Part shown: positions 16,407 through 24,880 of the stretch, piece after piece
How the letters are laid out: every line of letters starts with the position of its first letter
Numbering within the stretch: position 1 is the stretch's first letter
Origin: DATCDR01 sp036510575
Lineage (GTDB): Bacteria; Actinomycetota; Acidimicrobiia; Acidimicrobiales; Bog-793
Assembly: GCA_036510575.1 (NCBI GenBank)
Contig: DATCDR010000069.1
Location: 1 to 42,987, forward strand
Reading direction: 5' to 3'
DNA length: 42,987 nucleotides
Translations under genes and position numbers: made by a program
The notes under the pieces: model-generated
Databases searched by the model: none
What the model was told of the DNA's origin: nothing
Seen by the model: the letters and a program-made list of their open reading frames with translations, nothing else

Positions 16407-16874
16407 TCACTCGACCGAGACGATCTCGACTGAAAGCTTCCCATTCGGCGCGTCATAGGTCACGACGTCGCCAGCCCGCTTACCGAGCAGTGCCTGGCCG
16501 AGTGGCGACCCTGGCGAGACTACGGGGTATTCGCCGTGTCGCTCTTCGATCGAGCCGAGCAGGTAGTGCTCGACGTCATCGTCACCCTCGTAGCGAAAGC
16601 CCACGACGGTGCCGGTCGAGACGACGCCGGCTGGTGCTGACGAACCCGCGACGATAACCGCCTGATCGAGGGTCGCTTGCAGCTGGCGGATCCGAGCCTC
16701 CATCTTGCCCTGTGCGTCCTTTGCAGCGTGATAGTCGCCGTTTTCTGACAGGTCACCGAGGGCGCGCGCCGCTTCGATGGCGCGCGCGATGTCGATCCGA
16801 CCGCGAGTCGTTAAATCTTCAAGTTCCTCCACGAGCCGTGCGTGCGTCTCTGGAGAAAGATAGGTGTCACTCAT
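16407..16874 (-). CDS. greA: Transcription elongation factor GreA
   Basis: The 155-residue protein stimulates RNA cleavage by backtracked RNA polymerase. The N-terminal coiled-coil begins at the LSPETHARLVEELEDL segment and carries the acidic tip region (LGDLSENGDYHAAKDAQ) that reaches the polymerase active site. The C-terminal FKBP-like domain ends SPLGQALLGKRAGDVVTYDA. The ATG at 16874 matches the family N-terminus, and no ribosome site is seen. Its place directly upstream of leuCD is unusual and may only reflect readthrough. It is divergent from the leuB leader promoter. Confidence 0.95.
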   Translation of the reverse strand: MSDTYLSPETHARLVEELEDLTTRGRIDIARAIEAARALGDLSENGDYHAAKDAQGKMEARIRQLQATLDQAVIVAGSSAPAGVVSTGTVVGFRYEGDDDVEHYLLGSIEERHGEYPVVSPGSPLGQALLGKRAGDVVTYDAPNGKLSVEIVSVE

Positions 16875-17021
16875 CAGCGATCGAGGGTAGTCGGGAATCC
16901 CCTGCCGTCGGCACACGCGCTTGTCGCTTTGCTAGCGGTGGGTAAGCCGGCGAGCCGAATCTGCTGCTCAGTGCGTTCTCGCCCGCTTGGGGCAGCGCGA
17001 AGTCGAGTCGGTGCTGACGGA

Positions 17022-17050
17022 TTGACGTGTTGGTTTTCAGCCGCGAGACT
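17022..17050 (+). promoter_or_regulatory. Predicted promoter of the leuB-ilvE-cimA operon
   Basis: TTGACG (17022-17027), 17 nt, GAGACT (17045-17050), then 6 nt to GTG 17057. The spacing is the same as for the ilvB and leuA leaders. TACGCT at 17051-17056 is a second possible -10, without a well-placed -35. Confidence 0.55.
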
Positions 17051-17056
17051 TACGCT

Positions 17057-17092
17057 GTGATGCGGACGACCGGGAGCTTCGTAATTCCATAA
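17057..17092 (+). CDS. leuB operon leader peptide
   Basis: GTG-ATG and nine further codons encode MMRTTGSFVIP, ending with TAA at 17090-17092. The likely control codons are Val-Ile (17081-17086); there is no leucine codon. It resembles the ilvB leader peptide (MMRSSFVVILC) in sequence, length and start. The TTCGTA...ATTC core is shared at DNA level, so the two leaders may have a common ancestor. No ribosome site is present and the start is predicted at the first transcribed bases. With ilvE and cimA in the operon, control by isoleucine and valine supply is reasonable. Confidence 0.7.
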   Translation: MMRTTGSFVIP

Positions 17093-17149
17093 CGGCGCAC
17101 CCTGTTTGGGGAGTGCGCCGAGCCGTCCACGCTGTGGACGGCTTTTTTG
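17093..17149 (+). terminator. leuB attenuator (hairpin plus intrinsic terminator)
   Basis: Hairpin one pairs CGGCGCAC (17093-17100) with GTGCGCCG (17113-17120) and begins at the base after the leader stop. The terminator is a perfect 9-bp stem, GCCGTCCAC (17122-17130) and GTGGACGGC (17134-17142), with a GCT loop and TTTTTTG after it. leuB starts 89 nt later. Confidence 0.87.
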
Positions 17150-17237
17150 TTGCTCGGGTCTGGTCAGCCTTCTCTCTGGACAGATCGAAGGCTGGAGTGC
17201 GCGGACGCGATGTGCAAGGAAGGTAGAAGGAGTCGAG

Positions 17238-18263
17238 ATGGCGAAGTACAACCTGGCAGTGATCGGTGGGGATGGCATCGGACCGGAGGTCTCCGAGGAG
17301 GCGCTGAAGGTAATTCGAGCTGCCGGCGTGTCGTTCGACGCTGTCCACTACGACCTTGGTGCTGCTCACTATCTAAAGACGGGCGAGGTGCTCCCGGACT
17401 CGGTGCTCGAGGAGCTACGTCGGGCTGACGCGATCGTGCTCGGCGCGGTCGGGCCGCCGATCGGCTCGACCGAGGTGCCGTCCGGCCTGCTCGAGCGGGG
17501 CCTGTTGCTCCGTCTCAGATTCGAGCTGGATCTCTACATCAACCTTCGCCCGTTCAACGGCGTTCCTGGATCGATCGCTCCGCTCGCGGATTTCATCGTG
17601 ATCCGCGAAAATACCGAGGGGCCCTATGCGGGCGAGGGCGGCCAACTTCGCCGCGGCACGCCGTTCGAGGTCGCGACACAAGGCTCGGTCAACACTCGAC
17701 ACGGCGTCGAGCGCTGCGTGCGCTTCGCATTCGCACTCGCTAACTCCCGGCCGAGAAAGCACCTCACACTCGCTCACAAGACGAACGTGCTGCAGTTCTC
17801 GGGTGATCTTTGGCAGCGCACGTTCAACGAAGTGGCGACGGAGTTTCCCGAGGTCCGCGTCGCCTACAACCACGTGGACGCGGCTTGCATCTACTTCGTG
17901 ACCGACGCCGCGCGCTACGACGTGGTCGTGACCGACAACCTCTTCGGCGACATCTTGACCGACCTCGGCGGCGCGGTGACCGGAGGAATTGGTCTTGCCT
18001 CGTCTGCGAACTTGAACCCCGATCGGACCGGCCCGTCGCTCTTTGAGCCGGTGCACGGCGCGGCGCACGATATCGCCGGGAAGAACGTCGCCAACCCCCT
18101 GGCGGCGATACGGTCGTCCGCGATGATGCTTGATCACCTAGGTGAGACCGAAGCAGCGGCTCGCATCACCGACGTTGTTCTGGCTTTGCAAAGCGAGCTT
18201 GCGACGGCAGTTGACCAGCCGAGCACGACCGCAATCGGTGACCTAGTCGCGGGGAGGCTCTGA
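17238..18263 (+). CDS. leuB: 3-isopropylmalate dehydrogenase
   Basis: The 341-residue NAD-dependent enzyme oxidises and decarboxylates 3-isopropylmalate to 2-oxoisocaproate. It begins MAKYNLAVIGGDGIGPEVSE. The substrate loop is LLLRLRFELDLYINLRPF, and the signature is VVTDNLFGDILTDLGGAVTG. Asn/Glu (RENTEGPYAGEGG) and the HGAAHDIAGKNVANP cofactor region are in place. AGAAGGAG at 17225-17232 fixes the ATG at 17238. The gene is the first of leuB-ilvE-cimA, behind the attenuator. A second, more distant member of the same superfamily lies at 34608-35672, but this copy has the context of the biosynthetic enzyme. Confidence 0.96.
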   Translation: MAKYNLAVIGGDGIGPEVSEEALKVIRAAGVSFDAVHYDLGAAHYLKTGEVLPDSVLEELRRADAIVLGAVGPPIGSTEVPSGLLERGLLLRLRFELDLYINLRPFNGVPGSIAPLADFIVIRENTEGPYAGEGGQLRRGTPFEVATQGSVNTRHGVERCVRFAFALANSRPRKHLTLAHKTNVLQFSGDLWQRTFNEVATEFPEVRVAYNHVDAACIYFVTDAARYDVVVTDNLFGDILTDLGGAVTGGIGLASSANLNPDRTGPSLFEPVHGAAHDIAGKNVANPLAAIRSSAMMLDHLGETEAAARITDVVLALQSELATAVDQPSTTAIGDLVAGRL

Positions 18264-18264
18264 G

Positions 18265-19191
18265 ATGCCGCTAACGCCAACTGCGAAGATCTGGATGGAT
18301 GGAGAGCTTGTCGATTGGGACAAGGCGACCATCCACGTGCTCACGCACTCGCTGCACTACGGCACTGCGGTCTTTGAGGGCATTCGTGCCTACCCGACGG
18401 CGAAAGGGCCGGCCGTATTCCGCCTAAAGGAGCACATTGCTCGCCTGTTTCGCTCGGCGCACATCCTCGATCTCGACATCCCCTACAGCGAGGTGGAGAT
18501 AAGTCGCGCGGTTCGCGACACCGTGCGTGCGAGCGGCCTCGACGGTTGTTACATCCGCCCGCTCGTCTATCTCGGCTACGGCGAGATGGGCCTGAACCCG
18601 TTGCTCTCGAAGGTCGCGGTCTCAGTGGCGGTGTGGCCGTGGGCCGCGTACCTCGGCGAGGAGGGCGTCGCCAACGGAATCCGGCTGAAGGTGAGCTCGT
18701 GGGCCCGGCACGACTCGAGGTCCATGCCAACCGCGGCCAAGGCAACCGGCATGTACATCAACTCCTCCTTGGCCAAGGTCGAGGCGGTCCGGGCTGGCTA
18801 CGACGAGGCGCTAATGCTCACCACCGACGGGTTCATCTCTGAAGGCACTGGTGAGAACCTCTTCCTCGTTCGTGACGGCGCGATCGTCGCCACGCCGAAC
18901 TCCGCAGTCGGCGCCCTCGAGGGCATCACCGCCTCGGCCGTCCGCAAGATCGCGACCGATCTCGGTTACCCCTATCGCGAGGAGCTGACACGACGTCCCG
19001 ATCTCTATCTCGCCGACGAGGCCTTCCTAACCGGCACCGCGGCCGAGATCGTCCCGGTGGCAAGCGTCGACGATCGAGAGGTCGGCTCCGGGAAACCAGG
19101 GCCCGTAACACAGGCTATTCAGCAGGTCTTCTTCGAGACAGTGCGTGGGGAACGTGACGAGTACAGCGACTGGCTCGACTACGTCGGCTGA
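18265..19191 (+). CDS. ilvE: Branched-chain amino acid aminotransferase
   Basis: The 308-residue fold-type IV PLP enzyme performs the last step for Val, Leu and Ile. It starts KIWMDGELVDW after six residues and has HSLHYGTAVFEGIRAY. The PLP lysine is Lys159 (SMPTAAKATGMYINSSLAK), and ISEGTGENLFLVRDG and FLTGTAAEIVPV bind the cofactor phosphate and substrate. The length matches the bacterial IlvE of about 305 residues. The ATG lies one base after the leuB stop (TGAGATG), so translation is probably coupled. A 6-bp hairpin (19193-19211) follows the stop but has no T-run, and cimA probably shares the transcript. Confidence 0.96.
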   Translation: MPLTPTAKIWMDGELVDWDKATIHVLTHSLHYGTAVFEGIRAYPTAKGPAVFRLKEHIARLFRSAHILDLDIPYSEVEISRAVRDTVRASGLDGCYIRPLVYLGYGEMGLNPLLSKVAVSVAVWPWAAYLGEEGVANGIRLKVSSWARHDSRSMPTAAKATGMYINSSLAKVEAVRAGYDEALMLTTDGFISEGTGENLFLVRDGAIVATPNSAVGALEGITASAVRKIATDLGYPYREELTRRPDLYLADEAFLTGTAAEIVPVASVDDREVGSGKPGPVTQAIQQVFFETVRGERDEYSDWLDYVG

Positions 19192-19278
19192 ATGCTCCCG
19201 GGCTTGGAGCACCATGAGACCCGCGACAGTACTGCCGTCGCTTGGTGATCGAGGGCCGAGTCGGGGAGGAGTGACGCG

Positions 19279-21000
19279 ATGACTGAGCCTGAGCACGTGC
19301 ACGACACGACCCTGCACGTCGACGCGAGCGCGCTCGGTCTTCCCTCCTCGGTGCAGGTCTACGACACCACGCTTCGAGACGGCTCCCAGCAAGAGGGCAT
19401 CTCGCTCACGATCGACGACAAGTTGCGCGTCGCTGAGCAGCTCGATCACCTTGGCGTGGCGTTCATAGAGGGCGGCTATCCAGGCGCGAATCCGAAAGAT
19501 GCGGAGTTCTTTCAGCGGGCGAGTCGTGAGTTGCACCTAAAGAGCGCTTCGCTTGTCGCATTCGGATCGACGCGGCGCGCAGGAGCGCGGGTACAAGACG
19601 ATCCGCTCGTTGCCGAGCTCCTCCGGGCCGACACCGACGCCGTCTGTATCGTTGGCAAGGCATCGGAGCTGCACGTCACCGAGACCCTGCGCACCTCGCT
19701 CGATGAGGCGGTCGCGATGGTCTCCGACACCGTTGCCTACCTGAACGCCGAGGGTCGGCGGGTCTTCTTCGACGCCGAGCACTTTTTCGACGGCTACTTC
19801 GAGGCCTCGGAGTTCTCCCGCCGCGTACTTGAGGCGGCAGAGCAGGCTGGAGCCGAGGGGCTCGTGCTTTGTGACACCAACGGCGGCATGCTGCCGAGCC
19901 AGGTCGCCGAGGTGCTCGGAACGATTCGCCAGCAGACCTCTGCGGTGCTCGGTGTCCACTTCCACAACGACTCCGGGTGCGCTATCGCCAACACGCTTGC
20001 CGGGGTCTACGAGGGTGCGACGCAGATTCAAGGCTGCGTCAACGGCTACGGCGAGCGGGCAGGCAATGCCGACCTCTGTTCGGCGATCGCCAATCTGACG
20101 TTGAAGCTCGGCGTCGAGACGATTCCCCGGGAGCGAATCGCCTTGATCACGCCGGTGTCTCGACACGTTGCAGAGATCGTGAACATCGCCGTCGACCCAC
20201 AACGCCCCTACGTCGGCAAGAGCGCCTTTACGCACAAGGCGGGTCTGCACGCGAGCGCGATCGCCAGGCGCCGTGACGCTTATGAGCATGTCGATCCGGA
20301 CTCGGTGGGCAATGGCACCCGGGTCGTCGTCTCCGAGCTCGCCGGTCGTTCGACGCTTGCGATGAAGGCAGAGGAGCTCGGCATCACGCTCGATTCGGCG
20401 TCGGTGTCGAACGTGTTGGAGACGCTAAAGGCACTTGAGCGCGACGGCTACCACTTCGAGGTCGCCGACGGCTCCTTGGAACTGTTGATGCGTGCCGCGG
20501 CGGACGGGGTGAAATCGCTCCAGCAGTACTTCGAAGTCGAGTCGCTGTCGGTCGTTACGGGCTGGGTGGAGTCTGCAGCACGTGATTCGGCGGCTGAGCG
20601 CATCGTCCACCCATGGGACCGAGACGGCGACTTGACCACGGAGGCGACGATCAAAGTGCGAGTCGACGGCGACCTCGTGGTCGCTACGGCGAAGGGCAAC
20701 GGCCCGGTCCATGCCCTCGATGCAGCGCTTCGCAGTGCCATCGGGTCGTACTTCCCTGAGCTCGCGTTGTTGCACCTCACCGACTATCGCGTGCGCGTGC
20801 TCAACACCGCGGAGGGCACGGCCGCCGTGACGCGTGTCTTGATCGACCTCGCCGACCAAGAAGGGCAGTTCTCGACGATCGGCGTCTCGGAGAACATCAT
20901 CGAGTCATCGTGGCAGGCGCTCGTGGACGGGATCGTCTTTGGTCTTGTGCGTGCCGAGCGGCATCGGAGCGAGATGGGGGATTCGTCTGCGACCAACTAG
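19279..21000 (+). CDS. cimA: (R)-citramalate synthase
   Basis: The 573-residue LeuA-superfamily enzyme condenses pyruvate with acetyl-CoA to citramalate. LeuCD and LeuB then turn this into 2-oxobutyrate, giving isoleucine without threonine deaminase. The barrel has QVYDTTLRDGSQQEGISLTI, FFDAEHFFDGYF, VHFHNDSGCAIANTLAGVYE and NGYGERAGNADLCSAIANL, which follow the citramalate synthase subgroup rather than LeuA. GKSAFTHKAGLHASAI is also typical. The C-terminal regulatory LeuA-dimer domain is present. GGAGGAG at 19265-19271 sets the ATG. Its co-location with leuB and ilvE supports the isoleucine role; homocitrate synthase is the alternative in the superfamily but is less likely. Confidence 0.92.
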   Translation: MTEPEHVHDTTLHVDASALGLPSSVQVYDTTLRDGSQQEGISLTIDDKLRVAEQLDHLGVAFIEGGYPGANPKDAEFFQRASRELHLKSASLVAFGSTRRAGARVQDDPLVAELLRADTDAVCIVGKASELHVTETLRTSLDEAVAMVSDTVAYLNAEGRRVFFDAEHFFDGYFEASEFSRRVLEAAEQAGAEGLVLCDTNGGMLPSQVAEVLGTIRQQTSAVLGVHFHNDSGCAIANTLAGVYEGATQIQGCVNGYGERAGNADLCSAIANLTLKLGVETIPRERIALITPVSRHVAEIVNIAVDPQRPYVGKSAFTHKAGLHASAIARRRDAYEHVDPDSVGNGTRVVVSELAGRSTLAMKAEELGITLDSASVSNVLETLKALERDGYHFEVADGSLELLMRAAADGVKSLQQYFEVESLSVVTGWVESAARDSAAERIVHPWDRDGDLTTEATIKVRVDGDLVVATAKGNGPVHALDAALRSAIGSYFPELALLHLTDYRVRVLNTAEGTAAVTRVLIDLADQEGQFSTIGVSENIIESSWQALVDGIVFGLVRAERHRSEMGDSSATN

Positions 21001-21009
21001 CCTTCGGCC

Positions 21010-21516
21010 ATGACTCAGCCGAAGTTCACTCCGGTACTCATCGAAGATGAGGTGCGCAAGGCCACGAAGCTCGGCGTGCCGCGCCCATGGGCGCCGCATC
21101 GTCCTTCGGAGTTCCGTCCTGGCCCGCTGCCGCGAGGCGGAGCGTCGGGGGCGCCCGGTCCTGACCAGGGCTACGCGCTCACGCTCGCCAAGCGCCTGAC
21201 CCCACGTGTGGTGTTGGGTGAAGGGGAGCACATGGACGACGCGCTCGCCGCCGCGCTCGCTATCGGCATGCGCCGGGCGGCGATCTTCGGGCGCGCGCCC
21301 GTGTCGGCGGACCTTGAGTTTGCGCTCGCGTCGCTTGGATTTCTCGCGCCCGTCGATGCGGCGACGGCGAGCAGGCGCCAGAAATTGATCTCTGGACTCT
21401 CACATGACTACTTCCGTCAGCGAAGGCTCGCCGATATCTGCGATGACGCCGCCCTTCGTGCGCCGATCGGTGCGAACGGGGCCTTCTTGCTCACCGCAGC
21501 GGAGTCCGTGCTCTAA
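21010..21516 (+). CDS. Conserved hypothetical protein (actinobacterial type)
   Basis: The 168-residue protein has a Pro/Arg-rich start (PWAPHRPSEFRPGPLPRGG), then GAPGPDQGYALTLAKRL and a helical second half (AALAIGMRRAAIFGRAPVSA, SGLSHDYFRQRRLADICDD). I recall a similar set of conserved actinobacterial proteins with RPAEFRPGP and PGPDQGYAL segments but no assigned function. There is no signal peptide, membrane segment or nucleotide motif. It begins 9 bp after the cimA stop and may be the last gene of that operon, although a metabolic link is not evident. Confidence 0.75.
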   Translation: MTQPKFTPVLIEDEVRKATKLGVPRPWAPHRPSEFRPGPLPRGGASGAPGPDQGYALTLAKRLTPRVVLGEGEHMDDALAAALAIGMRRAAIFGRAPVSADLEFALASLGFLAPVDAATASRRQKLISGLSHDYFRQRRLADICDDAALRAPIGANGAFLLTAAESVL

Positions 21517-21640
21517 GCACCTGCGGAGCTCGTCGGTAGGTCCGGTCGAGCACGCAAGGCGTATCGCCTCTGTCGCGTAGAGCGTCGGCCGTAGGCCGTA
21601 GACTCATAACGGACTCGATCGCTCTCGTCCTACCTCGCCC

Positions 21641-23242
21641 ATGTTGAACGCCACTGACCTCGAGCTCGCCGCGGGCGGCAGGCTTCTTATCGCGCCGGTC
21701 TCCTTCCAGATTCGGCCAGGCGACCGTATCGGTCTCGTCGGGAGAAACGGCGCCGGCAAGACCTCACTTGCGCGAGTGCTCTCGAGCGAAGCGATTCCAG
21801 CCGCGGGATCACTTCGGCAGACCGGTGGCGTGGCATACCTACCCCAGGATCCTCGCACGGGGGATCTGACGGTCTCGGTACGCGACCGTGTGCTGTCCGC
21901 GCGTGGACTCGACGTCATCAGCGGTGAGCTCGCCCACACGGCAGAGGCGATGGCGACCGAGGACCCAGTCGCACAAGAGGCGGCGCTTGCCAAGTACGGC
22001 CGGCTCGAGGAGCGGTTCCTCACACTTGGTGGATGGGCCGCAGAAGCTGAAGCAGGCTCGTTGATCTCAAGCCTCGGCCTTCCCGAGCGCCTCTGGTCAC
22101 AGCCGCTTTCCACGCTCTCGGGAGGTCAGCGACGTCGTGTCGAGCTCGCCCGCGTGCTGTTCTCTGGCTCTGAGACGTTGCTGCTCGACGAGCCGACGAA
22201 CCACCTCGACGCAGATTCAATCAACTGGCTACGTGGCTACCTTCGCGGCTACGAGGGCGGGTTCTTGCTGATCACCCACGACACCGCGCTGCTAGAGGCG
22301 GTGTGCAACAGGGTCTTCCACCTAGACGCCAACCGTGCAGAGCTCGAGGTGTACAACCTCACCTGGAAGCTGTATCTCACCCAGCGAGCCGATGACGAGC
22401 GTCGAAGAGTTCGCGAGCGCCAGAATGCCGAGCGGAAGATCGTGGCGCTTAAAAGCCAGGCCGACAAGATGCGCGCAACCGCTACGAAGGCTCGCGCTGC
22501 CCATCAGCTCGACCGTCGCGCCGAGCGCCTCGCCGTCGGATTACCGGGCGAGAGCTCGTATGACAAGGTCGCCAAGCTTCGCTTCCCTGAGCCGGCACCG
22601 TGTGGCAAGACGCCGCTCGCTGCAAAGGGGCTCACCAAGCGGTATGGATCCCTCGAGATTTTTGCTGAGGTGAATCTCGCGATCGACAGGTCGAGCAGGG
22701 TCGTCATCCTCGGACTAAACGGTGCAGGAAAGACGACGTTGCTTCGCCTGCTCGCCGGTGTCGATGAGGCAGATTCCGGTGAGGTGCTCGACGGGCACGG
22801 CGTTCGCGTTGGCTACTACGCACAAGAGCACGAGACACTCGACGCTTCGGCGAGCGTGTTTCAAAACGTTCGCCGGCAGGCTCCAGCCGATGTCACCGAC
22901 GTCGAGCTTCGGCGAATTCTCGGCGCGTTCTTGTTCGGTGGCGAACGTATCGAACAGGCCGCTGGCACGCTCTCTGGAGGTGAGAAGACGCGACTCGCAT
23001 TGGCGACCCTTGTGGTGTCGCGTGCCAACGTCTTGCTCTTGGACGAGCCGACGAACAACCTCGACCCAGCGAGTCGTGAGGAAGTGCTGGCATCGCTTGC
23101 GCACTATGCAGGGGCCATCGTGTTGGTCACGCACGATCCCGGAGCCGTGGAAGCGCTCTCTCCGGATCGCGTGTTGCTCATGCCAGATGGGGTGGAGGAT
23201 CACTGGAGTCCGGAGTTGGCGGACCTCATTGCCTTGGCCTGA
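21641..23242 (+). CDS. ABC-F family ATP-binding protein
   Basis: The 533-residue protein has two ABC ATPase domains and no membrane segments, as in ABC-F translation factors (EttA, Uup and antibiotic-protection proteins). Domain 1 carries Walker A GRNGAGKTS (about 36-44), signature LSGGQRRRVE and Walker B LLLDEPTNHLD. Domain 2 carries GLNGAGKTT, LSGGEKTRLA and LLLDEPTNNLD. Between them is the charged P-site linker (RADDERRRVRERQNAERK), which reaches the ribosomal peptidyl-transferase region in known members. The C-terminus ends shortly after domain 2, without the Uup coiled-coil tail. Housekeeping ribosome rescue is likelier than resistance, but subfamily assignment needs a tree. Confidence 0.93.
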   Translation: MLNATDLELAAGGRLLIAPVSFQIRPGDRIGLVGRNGAGKTSLARVLSSEAIPAAGSLRQTGGVAYLPQDPRTGDLTVSVRDRVLSARGLDVISGELAHTAEAMATEDPVAQEAALAKYGRLEERFLTLGGWAAEAEAGSLISSLGLPERLWSQPLSTLSGGQRRRVELARVLFSGSETLLLDEPTNHLDADSINWLRGYLRGYEGGFLLITHDTALLEAVCNRVFHLDANRAELEVYNLTWKLYLTQRADDERRRVRERQNAERKIVALKSQADKMRATATKARAAHQLDRRAERLAVGLPGESSYDKVAKLRFPEPAPCGKTPLAAKGLTKRYGSLEIFAEVNLAIDRSSRVVILGLNGAGKTTLLRLLAGVDEADSGEVLDGHGVRVGYYAQEHETLDASASVFQNVRRQAPADVTDVELRRILGAFLFGGERIEQAAGTLSGGEKTRLALATLVVSRANVLLLDEPTNNLDPASREEVLASLAHYAGAIVLVTHDPGAVEALSPDRVLLMPDGVEDHWSPELADLIALA

Positions 23243-23486
23243 GATCGTGTTGGCCAAAAGGTCTCGCGGTCGGGTCGATGCAGTGGGTCGAGTCGCTTTG
23301 CTTATGTTGTGCAACACGCGTACCGGTAGCTCCAAGCAAGCGACGACAGCCTCGACCGGTACGGCTGCGAGGAGTTTCTGGAGCACCTGGTATCGCCGCA
23401 GTCGAGCCGATGCTTCCACCTTGGCTGACACCGCCTCGAACCCTTCAAGTTGTGACCGCGAATCGTGAGACGCTAGGAAGGTGGCG

Positions 23487-24782
23487 ATGGACGAAACTGG
23501 GCCTGAGGCAACAGCACCGACCTCGCCGTCGCCCGACCCCATGGTGCCTTCACTGCTGTTTGTCGATCCTGGAGCGGCCGGGCCTTCGACCGATGCAGAG
23601 GTGCCTTCCGCGGTCGGTCCACAAGAAGGGTCGGACGCAGCGTCAGATCCGGCATCGCGCGGCCCGGTGTCGCGTCGTCGTGCTGGGCTCGCAGTGGTGC
23701 TTCTCGCCGTACTACTGGCTGGATGCGCCGGCGCGGCGATCGGTGTGGTGGTGGGCTCGCGCTCAACGCGCGTGATCGGCGCTGGAACACTTACCTACCC
23801 GCCGCCGGGTAGTTCGACGCTGCCGCATGGCGCGGCTTCGTTGAACGCGATTGCCAAGTCCCTCACACCGAGCGTCGTCGACATCGATACCTCTGTCGAA
23901 GAGGGCCTGCGTGTCGGCGAGGCGGCAGGGTCGGGGATGATCCTTACTGCAAGCGGCGAGGTGCTGACGAACAACCACGTCGTCGAACACGCGGCGAGCA
24001 TCTCTGTTGTGATCTACGGAAGATCTCGCCCCGTTGCCGCGAAGGTTGTCGGCGTGGACACGGTCCACGACGTCGCACTCCTGCAGCTGACGGGGGTGAG
24101 CTCACTCCCACACGTGGTGCTTGGCGATTCAGCGGACCTCAAGGTCGGTGACGGTGTGGTGGCGATCGGAAATGCACTTGGACTCGGTGGGCCGCCCGCA
24201 GTGACCGGTGGTGCGGTTGGAGCGCTCGATCAGTCTATTAACGCGACCAACGAGGTCACGCCGTCGAGCGAGAGCCTGAGCGGACTGATCGAGACCAACG
24301 CACGGATTCAGCCGGGAGACTCCGGGGGTCCACTTGTCGATGCCGCGGGCCACGTCGTTGGAATGGACACCGCGGCGGCCTCGACTGACGCGGGAGCATT
24401 GATCGGCTTCGCGATACCGATCAACCAAGCGATCGCAATCGCGAAGAACATCGAGAGGGGCGACGCCACAAACGGCATCATCGTCGGACTCTCCGCGTAT
24501 CTCGGGGTCGAGGTCCCAGCTTCCACCAGCGGGCATGCAGGTGCTCGGGCAACTGGGCAGTTTGTCGAGGCCGTTATTCCAGGTGGTCCGGCCGCGAGCG
24601 CGGGCGTCGTGGCAGGCGACACCATCACCGCGATAGACGGGAGAGCATTAAGCGACAAGTCGTCCTCGCTGACCGCGATCTTGGATGAACTCCGACCAGG
24701 TGTCTCGGCGCGCCTGAGAGTCGTCAATCTGAAGGGCGCGGCCTCGATGCTTCCCGTGGTGCTAGGCGGCATCCCGAGTTAG
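23487..24782 (+). CDS. HtrA/DegP-like membrane-anchored serine protease with PDZ domain
   Basis: The 431-residue protein has a disordered Pro/Ala/Ser-rich cytoplasmic N-terminus. One membrane segment follows (about 65-90, LAVVLLAVLLAGCAGAAIGV), then a trypsin-like domain with His164 (LTNNHVVEHA), Asp195 (VHDVALLQL) and Ser279 (PGDSGGPLVD). A C-terminal PDZ domain runs from about residue 350 (VIPGGPAASAGVVAGDTITA). This is the usual actinobacterial HtrA/PepD layout for envelope protein quality control, acting outside the membrane. AGGAAGG at 23475-23481 favours the ATG at 23487 over GTG 23481. The 244-bp gap before it holds a TGTTG/CAACA inverted pair at 23305-23316 and no other clear signal. 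Confidence 0.92.
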   Translation: MDETGPEATAPTSPSPDPMVPSLLFVDPGAAGPSTDAEVPSAVGPQEGSDAASDPASRGPVSRRRAGLAVVLLAVLLAGCAGAAIGVVVGSRSTRVIGAGTLTYPPPGSSTLPHGAASLNAIAKSLTPSVVDIDTSVEEGLRVGEAAGSGMILTASGEVLTNNHVVEHAASISVVIYGRSRPVAAKVVGVDTVHDVALLQLTGVSSLPHVVLGDSADLKVGDGVVAIGNALGLGGPPAVTGGAVGALDQSINATNEVTPSSESLSGLIETNARIQPGDSGGPLVDAAGHVVGMDTAAASTDAGALIGFAIPINQAIAIAKNIERGDATNGIIVGLSAYLGVEVPASTSGHAGARATGQFVEAVIPGGPAASAGVVAGDTITAIDGRALSDKSSSLTAILDELRPGVSARLRVVNLKGAASMLPVVLGGIPS

Positions 24783-24880
24783 GCAAGCGTCGTCTGGACG
24801 CGGTTCGCGGGCTTAGGAGCCACGCTTGGGCCGCAGTGGACGAGCTACAGCTCGTTGACGTCGCGTGAGATCCTTCCCTG

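Noticed and set aside
19192..19278. A further leader peptide and attenuator between ilvE and cimA.
   Set aside because: There is only a 6-bp hairpin without a T-run and no short frame rich in Val, Leu or Ile codons. cimA has a normal strong ribosome site and probably shares the leuB transcript.
22715..23542. A 275-codon reverse open frame under the end of the ABC-F gene and the following gap.
   Set aside because: Mostly antisense to Walker and signature motifs of the ABC-F protein; composition is that of a shadow frame.
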